From Begonia masoniana (lineage: Eukaryota; Streptophyta; Magnoliopsida; Cucurbitales; Begoniaceae), in the NCBI GenBank assembly GCA_022432975.1, contig CM039506.1:19409614-19473613 (forward strand): a DNA stretch of 64,000 nt, read 5' to 3'. Shown piece by piece: positions 33,409 to 46,800 of this stretch (the stretch's first letter is position 1; the number at the start of each line of letters is the position of its first letter). The notes under the pieces were generated by a model. It worked only from the letters and a program-made list of their open reading frames with translations, was not told where the DNA came from and searched no databases. The translations under genes and the position numbers were made by a program.

Positions 33409-35389
33409 AGACTTGTGGTTAGAACCTAAGTTATCCATTTCACATTCGAGATTTTAACTTGAAGTGATGAGAACGACGTGTATTGAGGACCCAACAACCT
33501 TCATGGACGAGTTATTAAGACTTAGTAATGCGTTTGATAAAGCATAAGAAACTACACTTCAACCGATTTGTTCCAAAAGAGTTGAACGTATAAAGCAAAT
33601 TAGGTTGAGTGTTACATGACTTGTGGTTAGAACCTAAGTTATCAATTTCACATTCGAGGTTTTAACTTGAAGTGATGAGAACAACGAGTATTAAAAACTC
33701 AACAACCTTCATGGACGAGTAATTAAGACTTAGTAATGCGTTTGATGAAGTATAAGAAACTTCACTTCAATCGATTTGTTTCAAAAGAGTTGAACGTATC
33801 AAGCAAATTAGGTTGAGTGCTACATGACTTGTGGTTAGAACCTAAGTTATCAATTTCACATTCGAGGTTTTAACTTGAAGTGATGAGAACGACGTGTATT
33901 GAGAACCCAACAACCTTCATGGACGAGTAATTAAGACTTACTAATGCTTTTGATGAAGCATAAGAAACTTCACTTCAATCGATTTGTTCCGAAAGAGTTG
34001 AACGTATCAAGCAAATTAGGTTGAGTGTTACATGACTTGTGGTTAGAACCTAAGTTATCAATTTCACATTCGAGGTTTTAACTTGAAGTGATAAGAACGA
34101 CGTGTATTGAGGACCCAACAACCTTCATGGACGAGTAATAAAGACTTAGTAATGCGTTTGATGAAGCATAAGAAACTTTACTTCAAATGATTTGTTCCAA
34201 AAGAGTTGAAGGTATCAAGCAAATTAGGTTGAGTGTTACATGACTTGTGGTTAGATCCTAAGTTATCAATTTCACATTCGAGGTTTTAACTTGAAGTGAT
34301 GAGAACGACGTGTATTAAAAACCCAACAACCTTCATGGACGAGTAATTAAGACTTAGTAATGCGTTTGATGAAGCATAAAAAACTTCACTTCAATCGATT
34401 TGTTCCAAAAGAGTTGAACGTATTAAGCAAATTAGGTTGAGTGCTACATGACTTGTGGTTAGAACCTTAGTTATCCATTTCACATTCAAGGTTTTAACTT
34501 GAAGTAATGAGAACGACGTGTATTGAGGACCAGACAACTTTCATGGACGAGTAATTAAGACTTAGTAATGCGTTTGATGAAGCATAAGAAACTTCACTTC
34601 AATCGATTTGTTCCAAAAGAGTTGAACATATCTAGCAAATTAGGTTTAGTGTTACATGACTTGTGGTTAGAACCTAAGTTATCAATTTCACATTCGAGGT
34701 TTTAACTTGAAGTCTTGAGAACGACGTGTATTGAGGACCCAACAACCTTCATGGACGAGTAATTAAGACTTTGTAATGCGTTTGATGAAGCATAAGAAAC
34801 TTTACTTATTCGATTTCTTCCAAAAGAGTTGAATGTATCAAGCAAATGAGGATGAGTGCTACATGACTTGTGGTTAGAACCTAAGTTGTCCATTTCACAT
34901 TCAAGGTTTTAACTTGAAGTGATGAGAACGACGTGTATTGAGTACCCAACAACCTTCATGGATGAGTAATTAAGACCTACTAATGCGTTTGATGAAGCAT
35001 AAGAAACGTCACTTTAATCGATTTGTTCTAAAAGAGTTGAACGTATCAAGCAAATGAGGTTGAGTGCTACATGACTTGTGGTTAGAATCTAAGTTATCCA
35101 TTTCACATTAAAGGTTTTAACTTAAACTGATGAGAACGGCGTGTATTAAGTACCCAACAAACTTCATGGATGAGTAATTAAGACCTACTAATGCGTTTGA
35201 TGAAGCATAAGAAATGTCACTTCAATCGATTTGTTCCAAAAGAGTTGAACGTATCAAGAACATTAGGTTGAGTGTTACATGACTTGTGGTTAGAACCTAA
35301 GTTATCAATTTCACATTCGAGGTTTTAACTTGAAGTGATGAAAACGACGCGTATTGAGGACCCAACAACCTTCATGGACGAGTAATTAA

Positions 35390-38300
35390 GACTTTATAAG
35401 GCGTTTGATAAAGCATAAGAAACTTCACTTCAATCGATTTGTTCCAAAAGAGTTGAACGTATCAAGAAAATTAGGTTGCGTGTTACATGACTTGTGGTTA
35501 GAAGCTAAGTTATCAATTTCACATTCGAGGTTTTAACTTGAAGTGATGAGAACGACGTGTATCAACAACCTTCATGGACGAGTTATTAAGACATAGTAAC
35601 GCGTTTGATGAAGCATAAGAAACTTCACTTCAATCAATTTGTTCCAAAAGAGTTGAACGTATCAAGCAAATGAGGTTGAGTGCTACATGACTTGTGGTTA
35701 AAACCTAATTTATCCATTTCACATTCAAGGTTTTAACTTGAAGTGAAGAGAACGACGTGTATTGAGGACCCAACAACCTTCATGGATGAGTAATTAAGAC
35801 CTACTAATTTGTTTGATGAGGGATAAGAAACGTCACTTCAATCGATTTGTTCCAAATGAGTTGAACGTTTCAAGCAAATGAGGTTGAGTGCTACATGACT
35901 TGTGGTTAGAACCTAAGTTATCCATTTCACATTCAAGGTTTTAACTTGAAGTGATAAGAACGACGTGTATTGAGGACCCAACAACCTTCAAGGACGAGTA
36001 ATTAAGATTTTGTAAGGCGTTTGATGAAGCATAAGAAACTTCACTTCAATCGATTTGTTCCAAAAGAGTTGAACGTATCAAGAAAATTAGGTTGCGTGTT
36101 ACATGACTTGTGGTTAGAAGCTAAGTTATCAATTTCACATTCTAGGTTTTAACTTGAAGTGATGAGAACGACGTGTATCAACAACCTTCATGGACAAGTT
36201 ATTAAGACATAGTAACGCGTTTGATGAAGCATAAGAAACTTCACTTCAATCGATTTGTTTCAAAAGAGTTGAACGTATCAAGCAAATGAGGTTCAGTGCT
36301 ACATGACTTGTGGTTAGAACCTAAGTTATCCATTTCACATTCAAGGTTTTAACTTGAAGTGATGAGAACGACGTGTATTGAGGACCCAACAACCTTCATG
36401 GATGAGTAATTAAGACCTACTAATGCATTTGATGAGGCATAAGAAACGTCACTTCAATCGATTTGTTCCAAAAGAGTTGAACGTTTCAAGCAAATGAGGT
36501 TTAGTGCTACATGACTTGTGGTTAGAACCTAAGTTATCCATTTCACATTCAAGGTTTTAACATGAAGTGATAAGAACGACGTGTATTGAGGACCCAACAA
36601 CCTTCATGGACGAGTAATTAAGACTTAGCAACACGTTTGATGAAGCATAAGAAACTTCACTTCAATCGATTTGTTCCAAAAGAGTTGAACGTATCAAGCA
36701 AATTAGGTTGCGTGTTACTTGACTTATGTTTAGAACCTAGGTTATCAATTTCACATTCGAGGTTTTAACTTGAAGTGATGAGAACGACGTGTATTGAGAA
36801 CCCAACGACCTTAATGGACGAGTAATTAAGACTTAGTAACTCGTTTGATGAAGCATAAGAAACTTCACTTCAATCGATTTGTTCCTAAAGAGTTGAACGT
36901 ATCAAGCAAATGAGGTTGAGTGCTACATGACTTGTGGTTAGAACCTAAGTTATCCATTTCACATTCAAGGTTTTAACTTGAAGTGATGAGAACGACGTGT
37001 ATTGAGGACCCAACAACCTTCATGGATGAGTAATTAAGACCTAGTAATTCGTTTGATGAGGGATAAGAAACGTCACTTCAATCGATTTGTTCCAAATGAG
37101 TTGAACGTTTCAAGCAAATGAGGTTGAGTGCTACATGACTTGTGGTTAGAACCTAAGTTATCCATTTCACATTCAAGGTTTTAACTTGAAGTGAAAAGAA
37201 CGACGTGTATTGAGGACCCAACAACCTTCAAGGACGAGTAATTAAGATTTTGTAAGGCGTTTGATGAAGCATAAAAAACTTCACTTCAATCGATTTGTTC
37301 CAAAAGAGTTGAACGTATCATGAAAATTAGGTTGCGTGTTACATGACTTGTGGTTAGAAGCTAAGTTATCAATTTCACATTCGAGGTTTTAACTTGAAGT
37401 GATGAGAACGACGTGTATCAACAACCTTCATGGACAAGTTATTAAGACATAGCAACGCGTTTGATGAAGCATAAGAAACTTCACTTCAATCGATTTGTTC
37501 CAAAAGAGTTGAACGTATCAAGCAAATGAGGTTGAGTGCTACATGACTTGTGGTTAGAACCTAAGTTATCCATTTCACATTCAAGGTTTTAACTTGAAGT
37601 AATGAGAACGTCGTGTATTGAGGACCCAACAACCTTCATGGATGAGTAATTAAGACCTACTAATGTGTTTGATGAGGCATAAGAAACGTCACTTCAATCG
37701 ATTTGTTCCAAAAGAGTTGAACGTTTCAAGCAAATGAGGTTGAGTGCTACATGACTTGTGGTTAGAACCTAAGTTATCCATTTCACATTCAAGGTTTTAA
37801 CTTGAAGTGATAAGAACGACGTGTAGTGAGGACCCAACAACCTTCATGGACGAGTAATTAAGACTTAGCAACACGTTTGATGAAGCATAAGAAACTTCAC
37901 TTCAATCGATTTTTTCCAAAAGAGTTGAACGTATCAAGCAAATTAGGTTGCGTGTTACTTGACTTATGTTTAGAACCTAGGTTATCAATTTCACATTCGA
38001 GGTTTTAACTTGAAGTGATGAGAACGACTTGTATTGAGAACCCAACGACCTTAATGGACGAGTAATTAAGACTTAGTAACTCGTTTGATGAAGCATAAGA
38101 AACTTCACTTCAATCGATTTGTTCTTAAAGAGTTGAACGTATCAAGCAAATGAGGTTGAGTGCTACATGACTTGTGGTTAGAACCTAAGTTATCCATTTC
38201 ACATTCAAGGTTTTAACTTGAAGTGATGAGAACGACGTGTATTGAGGACGCAACAACCTTCATGGACGAGTAATTAAGACCTACTAATGCGTTTGATGAA
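35390..38300 (+). repeat. six-monomer higher-order repeat, period 1240 bp
   Basis: ATTAAGATTTTGTAAGGCG occurs at 36001 and 37241, and CCCAACGACCTTAATGG at 36801 and 38041, both exactly 1240 bp apart. Six 208-bp monomers would be 1248 bp; the missing 8 bp is explained by one member with the 8-bp GTGTATCAACAACC deletion. Confidence 0.85.
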
Positions 38301-38499
38301 GCATAAGAAACGTCACTTCAATCGATTTGTTCCAAAAGAGTTGAACGTATCAAACAAATGAGGTTGAGTGCTACATGACTTGTGGTTAGAACCTAAGTTA
38401 TCCATTCCACATTCAAGGTTTTAACTTGAAGTGATGAGAACGACGTGTATTGAGGACCCAACAACCTTCATGGACGAGTAATTAAGACTTAGTAATGTG

Positions 38500-41400
38500 T
38501 TTGATGAAGCATAAGAAACTTCATTTTAATCGATTTGTTCCAAAAGAGTTAAACGTATCAACCAAATGAGGTTGAGTGTTACATGAATTGTGGTTAGAAC
38601 CTAAGTTATCCATTTCACATTATATGTTTTAACTTGAAGTGATATTAACGACGTGTAATGGGGGCCCAAAACATTCATGGACGAGTAATTAAGACTTAGT
38701 AATGCGTTTAATGAAGCATAAGAAACTTCACTTCAACCGATTTGTTCCAAAAGAGTTGAAAGTATCAAGCAATTTAGGTTGAGTGTTACATTACTTTTGG
38801 TTAGAACCTAAGTTATCCATTTCACATTCGAGGTTTTAACTTGAAGTGATGAGAACGACGTGTGTTGAGGACCCAACAACCTTCATGGACAAGTAATTAA
38901 GACTTTTTAATGCGTTTGATAAAGTATAAGAAACTTCACTTCAATCGATTTGTTCCAAAAGAGTTGAACATATCAAGATATTTAGGTTGAGTGTTACATG
39001 ACATGGGGTTGGAACCTAAGTTACCCATTTCACATTCAAGGTTTTAACTTGAAGTGATAAGAACGACGTGTATTGTGGACCCAACAACCTTCATGGACGA
39101 GTAATTAGGATATAGTAATGGGTTTGATTAAGCATATGAAACTTCACTTCAATCGATTTGTTCCAACAGAGTTGAACGTATAAAGCTATTGAGGTTGAGT
39201 GCTACATGACTTGTGGTTAGAACCTAAGTTATCCATTTCACATTCAAGGTTTTAACTTGAAGTGATGAGAATGACGTGTATTAAGGACCCAACAACCTTC
39301 ATGGACGAGTAACTAAGACTTAGTAATGCGCTTGATGAAGCATAAGAAACTTCACTTCAATCGATTTGTTCCAAAAGAGTTGAACGTATCAAGCAAATGA
39401 GGATGAGTGCTACATGACTTGCGGTTAGAACCTAAGCTATTCATTTCACATTCAAGGTTTTAACTTGAAGTGATGAGAATGACGTGTATTGAGGACCCAA
39501 CAACCTTCATGGACGAGTAATTAAGACCTACTAATTCGTTTCATGAAGCATAAGAAACGTCACTTCAATCGATTTGTTCCAAAAGAGTTGAACGTATCAA
39601 GCAAATGAAGTTGAGTGCCACATGACTTGTTGTTAGAACCTAAGTTATCCATTTCACATTCAATGTTTTACCTTGAAGTGATGAGAATGACGTGTATTGA
39701 GTACCCAACAACCTTCATGGACGCGTAATTAATAAGACTTAGTAAAGCGTTTGATGAAGCATAAGAAACTTCACTTCAATCGATTTGTTCCAAAAAAGTT
39801 GAACGTATCAAGCAAATGAGGTTGAGTTTTACATGACTTATGGTTAGAACCTAAGTTATCCATTTCACATTCGAGGTTTTAACTTGAAGTGATGAGAACG
39901 ACGTGTATTGAGGACCCAACAACCTTCATGGACGAGTAATAAAGACTTAGTAATGCATTTTATGAAGCATAAGAAACTTCACTTCAAATGATTTGTTCCA
40001 AAAGAGTTGAACGTATCAAGCAAATTAGGTAGAGTGTTACATGACTTGTGGTTAGAACTTAAGTTATCAATTTCACATTCGAGGTTTTAACTTGAAGTGA
40101 TGAGAACAGCGTGTATTGAGGACCCAACAACCTTCAAGGATGAGTAATTAAGACTTTGTAAGGCGTTTGATGAAGCATAAGAAACTTCACTTGAATCGAT
40201 TTGTTCCAAAAGAGTTGAACATATCAAGAAAAATAGGTTGCGTGTTACATGACTTGTGGTTAGAAGCTAAGTTATCAATTTCACATTCGAGGTTTTAACT
40301 TGAAGTGATGAGAACGACGTGTATCAACAACCTTCATGGACGAGTTATTAAGACATAGTAACGCGTTTGATGAAGCATAAGAAACTTTACTTCAATCGAT
40401 TTGTTCCAAAAGAGTTGAACGTATCAAGAAAATAGGTTGCGTGCTACATGACTTGTGGTTAGAACGCTAAGTATCAATTTCACATTCGAGGTTTTAACTT
40501 GAAGTGATGAGAACGACGTGTATCAACAACCTTCATGGACGAGTTATTAAGACATAGTAACGCGTTTGATGAAGCATAAGAAACTTTACTTCAATCGATT
40601 TGTTCCAAAAGAGTTGAACGTATCAAGCAAATGAGGTTGAGTGCTACATGACTTGTGGTTAGAACCTTAGTTATCCATTTCACATTCAAGGTTTTAACTT
40701 GACGTGATGAGAACGACGTGTTTTGAGGACCCAAATACCTTCGTGGATGAGTAATTAAGACCAACTAATGCGTTTGATGTGGCATAAGAAACGTCACTTC
40801 AATCGATTTGTTCCAAAAGAGTTGAACGTTTCAAGCAAATCAGGTTGAGTACTACATGACTTGTGGTTAGAACCTAAGTTATCCATTTCACATTCAAGGT
40901 TTTAACTTGAAGTGATAAGAACGACGTGTATTGAGGACCCAACAACCTTCATGGACGAGTAATTAAGACTTAGCAACGCGTTTGATGAAGCATAAGAAAC
41001 TTCACTTCAATCGATTTGTTCCAAAAGAGTTGAACATATCAAGCAAATTAGGTTGCGTGTTACATGACTTATGGTTAGAACCTAGGTTATCAATTTCACA
41101 TTCGAGGTTTTAACTCGAAGTGATGAGAACGACGTGTATTGACAACCCAACAACCTTCATGGACGGGTAATTAAGATTTAGTAACGCGTTTGATGAAGCA
41201 TAAGAAACTTCACTTCAATCGATTTGTTCCTAAAGAGTTGAACGTATCAAGCAAATGAGGTTGAGTGCTACATGAATTGTGGTTAGAATCTAAGTTATCC
41301 ATTTCACATTCAAGGTTTTAAATTGAAGTGATGAGAACGACGTGTATTGAGGACCCAACAACCTTCATGGACGATTAATTAAGACCTACTAATGCGTTTG

Positions 41401-42900
41401 ATGAAGCAAAAGAAACGTCACTTCAATCGATTTGTTCCAAAAGAGTTGAACATATCAAACAAATGAGGTTGAGTGCTACATGACTTGTGGTTAGAACCTA
41501 AGTTATCCATTTCACATTCAATGTTTTAACTTGAAGTGATGAGAACGACGTGTATTGAGGACCCAACAACCTTCATGGACGAGTAATTAAGACTTAGTAA
41601 TGCGTTTGATGAAGCATAAGAAACTTCACTTTAATCGATTTGTTCCAAAAGAATTGAACGTATCAAGCAAATGAGGTTGAGTATTACATGAATTGTGGTT
41701 AGAACCTAAGTTATCCATTTCACATTATAGGTTTTAACTTGAAGTGATATTAACGACGTGTAATGAGGGCCCAACAACATTCATGGACGTGTAATTAAGA
41801 CTTAGTAATGCGTTTGATGAAGCATAAGAAACTTAAGTTCAATCAATTTGTTCCAAAAGAGTTGAAAGTATCAAGCAAATTAGGTTGAGTGTTACATTAC
41901 TTTTGGTTAGAACCTAAGTTATCCATTTCACATTCGAGGTTTTAACTTGAAGTGATGAGAACGACGTGTATTGAGGACCCAACAACCTTCATGGACAAGT
42001 AATTAAGACTTATTAATGCGTTTGATAAAGTATAAGAAACTTCACTTCAATCGATTTGTTCCAAAAGAGTTGAACGTATCAAGATAATTTGGTTTAGTGT
42101 TATGTGACATGGGGTTGGAACCTAAGTTACCCATTTCACATTCAAGGTATTAACTTGAAGTGATGAGAACGACGTGTATTGTGGACCCAACAACCTTCAT
42201 GGACGAGTAATTAAGAATTAGTAATGGGTTTGATTAAGCATATGAAACTTCACTTCAATCGATTTGTTCCAACATAGTTGAACGTATAAAGCTATTGAGG
42301 TTGAGTGCTACATGACTTGTGGTTAGAACCTAAGTTATCCATTTCACATTCAAGGTTTTAACATGAAGTGATGAGAACGACGTGTATTAAGGACCCAACA
42401 ACCTTCATGGACGAGTAATTAAGACTTAGTAATGCGCTTGATGAAGCATAAGAAACTTCACGTCAATCGATTTGTTCCAAAAGAGTTGAACGTATCAAGC
42501 AAATGAGGTTGAGTGCTACATGACTTGTGGTTAGAACCTAAGCTATCCATTTCACATTCAAGGTTTTAACTTGAAGTGATGAGAACGACGTGTATTGAGG
42601 ACCCAACAACCTTCATGGACGAGTAATTAAGACCTACTAATGGGTTTCATGAAGCATAAGAAACGTCACTTCAATCGATTTGTTCCAAAAGAGTTGAACG
42701 TATCAAGCAAATGAAGTTGAAGTCTACATGACTTGTTGTTAGAACCTAAGTTATCCATTTCACATTCAAGGTTTTACCTTGAAGTGATGAGAACGACGTG
42801 TATTGAGTACCCAACAACCTTCAAGGACGCGTAATTAATAAGACTTAGTAAAGCGTTTGATGAAGCATAAGAAACTTCACTTCAATCGATTTGTTCCAAA
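38500..42900 (+). repeat. fifteen-monomer higher-order repeat, period about 3106 bp
   Basis: GATATTAACG at 38641 and 41746, TATTGTGGAC at 39071 and 42177, and AATTAATAAG at 39727 and 42833 all recur at 3105-3106 bp, equal to about 15 monomers. Confidence 0.8.
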
Positions 42901-43849
42901 AGAGTTGAACGTATCAAGCAAATAAGGTTGTGTGTTACATGACTTGTGGCTAGAACATAAGTTATCAATTTCACATTCAAGGTTTTAACTTGAAGGGATG
43001 AGAACGACGTGTATTGAGGACCCAACAACCTTCATGGACGAGTAATTAAGACCTACTAATGCGTTTAATGAAGCATAAGAAACGTCACTTCAATCAATTT
43101 GTTCCAAATGAGTTGAACGTATCAAGCAAATGAAGTTGAGTGCTACATGAGTTGTTGTTAGAACCTAAGTTATCCATTTCACATTCATGGTTTTACCTTG
43201 AAGTGATGAGAATGACGTGTATTGAGTACCCAACAACCTTCATGGACGCGTAATTAATAAGACTTAGTAAATCGTTTGATGAAGCGTAAGAAACTTCACT
43301 TCAATCGATTTGTTCCAAATGAGTTGAACGTATCAAGCAAATGAGGTTGAGTTTTACATGAATTATGGTTAGAACCAAAGTTATCCATTTCACATTTGAG
43401 GTTTTAACTTGAAGTGATGAGAACGACGTGTATTGAGGACCCAACAACCTTCATGGACAAGTAATAAAGACTTGGTAATGCGTTTTATGAAGCATAAGAA
43501 ACTTCACTTCAAATGATTTGTTCCAAAAGAGTTGAACGTATCAAGCAAATTAGGTTCAGTGTTACATGATTTATGGTTAGAACCTAAGTTATCAATTTCA
43601 CATTCTAGGTTTTAACTTGAAGTGATGAGAACGACGTGTATTGAGAACCCAACAACCTTCATGGACGCGTAATTAAGACTTAGTAATGCGTTTGATGAAG
43701 CATAAGAAACTTCACTTCAATCGATTTATTCCAAAAGAGTTGAACGTAACAAGCAAATTAGGTTAAGTGTTACATGAAATGTGGTTAGAACATAAGTTAT
43801 CCATTTCACATTCAATGTTTTAACTTAAAGTGATGAGAACGACGTGTAT

Positions 43850-46800
43850 TGAGGACGCAACAACCTTCATCGACGAGTAATTAAGAATTAGTTATGCGTT
43901 TGATGAAGCATAAGAAACTTCACTTCAATCTATTTGTTCCAAAAGAGTTGAACGTATCAAGCAAATGACGTTGAGTGCTACATGACTTTTGGTTAGAACC
44001 TAAGCTATCCAGTTCACATTCAAGGTTTTAACTTGAAGTGATGAGAACGACGTGTATTGAGGACCCAACAATCTTCATTGACGAGTAATTAAGACCTACT
44101 AATGCGTTTGATGAAGCATAAGAAACGTCAGTTCAATCGATTAGTTCCAAAAGAGTTGAACGTATCATGCAAATGAAGTTGAGTGCTACATGACTTGTTG
44201 TTAGAACCAAAGTAATCCTTTTCACATTCAAGGTTTTACCTTGAAGTGATGAGAACGACGTGTATTGAGTACCCAACAACCTTCATGGACGCGTAATTAA
44301 TAAGACTTAGTAAGGCGTTTGATGAAATATAAGAAACTTCACTTCAATATATTTTTTCCAAAAGAGTTGAACGTATCAAGCAAATGATGTTGAGTGTTAC
44401 GTGACTTGCGGTTAGAACCTAAGTTATCCATTTCACATTCGAGGTTTTAACTTGAAGTGATGAGAACGACGTGTATTGAGTAACCAACAACCTTCATGGA
44501 CGAGTAATTAAGATTTAGTAATGCATTTGATGAAGTATAAGAAACTTCACTTCAATCGATTTGTTCCAAAATAGTTGAATGTATCAAGGAAATTAGGTTG
44601 AGTGTTACAAGACTTGTGGTTAGAACCTAAGTTATCCATTTCACTTTCGAGGTATTAACTTGAAGTGATGAGAGCTACGTGTATTGAGGACCCAACAACC
44701 TTCATGGACGCGTAATTAAGACCTACTAATGCGTTTGATGAAGCATAAGAAACGTCACTTCAATCGATTTGTTCCAAAAGAGTTGAATGTATCAAGCAAA
44801 TGAGGTTGAGTGCTACATGACTTGTGGTTAGAACCTAAGTTATCCATTTCACATTCAAGGTTTTAACTTGAAATTATGAGAACGACGTGTATTGAGTACA
44901 CAACAACATTCATGGACGAGTAATTAATACTTAGTAATGCGTTTGATGAAGCATAAGAAACTTCACTTCAAACGATTTGTTCCAAAAGAGTTGAACGTAT
45001 CAAGCAAATTAGGTTGAGTGTTATATGACTTGTGGTTAGAACAAAAGTTATCCATTTCACATTCAAGGTTTTAACTTGAAGTGATGAGAACGACGTGTAT
45101 TGAGGACGCAACAACCTTCATGGACGAGTAATTAAGAATTAGTTATGCGTTTGATGAAGCATAAGAAACTTCACTTCAATCGATTTGTTCCAAAAGAGTT
45201 GACGTATCAAGCAAATGAGGTTGAGTGCTACATGACATATGGTTAGAACCTAAGCTATCCATTTCACATTCAAGGTTTTAACTTGAAGCGATGAGAACGA
45301 CGTGTATTGAGGACCCAACAATCTTTATGGACGAGTAATTAATACCTACTAATGCGTTTGATGAAGCATAAGAAACGTCACTTCAATCGATTTGTTCCAA
45401 AAAAGGTGAACGTATCAAGCAAATGAAGTTGAGTGCTCCATGACTTGTTGTTAGAACCATAGTTATCTATTTCACATTCAAGGTTTTACCTCGAATTGAT
45501 GAGAACGACGTGTATTTAGTACCCAACAACCTTTATGGACGCGTAATTAATAAGACTTAGTAAAGCGTTTGACGAAGGATAAGAAACTTCACTTCAATCT
45601 ATTTGTTCCAAAAGAGTTGAACGTATCAAGCAAACGACGTTGAGTGCTACATGACTTTTGGTTAGAACCTAAGCTATCCATTTCACAATCAAGGTTTTAA
45701 CTTGAAGTGATGAGAACGACGTGTATTGAGGACCCAACAACCTTCATGGACGAGTAATTAAGACCTACTAATGCGTTTGATGAAGCATAAGAAACGTCAC
45801 TTCAATCGATTTGTTCCAAAAGAGTTGAACGTATCAAGCAAATATAGTTGAGTGCTACATGACTTGTTGTTAGAACCTAAGTTATCCATTTCACATTCAA
45901 GGTTTTACCTTGAAATGATGAGAACGACGTGTATTGAGTACCCAACAACCTTCATGGACGCGTAATTAAGACATAGTAAAGCGTTTGATGAAGCATAAGA
46001 AACTTCACTTCAATCGATTTGTTCCAAAAGAGTTGAACGTATCAAGCAAATAGGTTGAGTGCTACATGACTTGTGGTTAGAACCTAAGTTATCCATTTCA
46101 CATTCAAGGTTTTAACTTGAAGTGATGAGAACGACGTGTATTGAGGACCCAACAACCTTCATGGACGAGTAATTAAGACTTAGTAATGCGTTTGATGAAG
46201 CATAAGAAACTTCACTTCAATCGATTTGTTCCAAAAGAGTTGAACGTATCAAGGAAATGAGGTTGAGTGCTACATGACTTGTGGTTAGAACCTAAGTATC
46301 CATTTCACATTCAAGGTTTAACTTGAAGTGATGAGAACGACGTGTATTGAGGACCCAACAACCTTTCTATGGACGAGTAATTAAACTTAGTAATGCATTT
46401 GATGAAGCATAAGTTACTTCAATTCAATCGATTTATTCCAAAAGAGTTGAACGTATCAAGCAAATTAGGTTGAGTGTTACATGAAATGTGGTTAGAACAT
46501 AAATTATCCATTTCACATTCAAGGTTTAAACTTGAAGTGATGAGAACGACGTGTATTGAGGACGCAACAACCTTCTTGGACGAGTAATTAAGAATTAGTA
46601 ATGCGTTTGATGAAGCATAAGAAACTTCACTTCAATCGACTTGTTCCAAAAGAGTTGAACGTATCAAGCAAATGAGGTTGAGTGCTACATGACTTGTGGT
46701 TAGAACCTAAGCTATCCATTTCACATTCAAGGTTTTAACTTGAAGTGATGAGAACGACGTGTATTGAGGACCCAACAATCTTCATGGACGAGTAATTAAG

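Noticed and set aside
34702..34893. Minus-strand ORFs in the satellite (also 47570-47821 and part of 59001-59183)
   Set aside because: They are satellite monomers or antisense LTR read by chance; neighbouring monomers have stops in the same frame.
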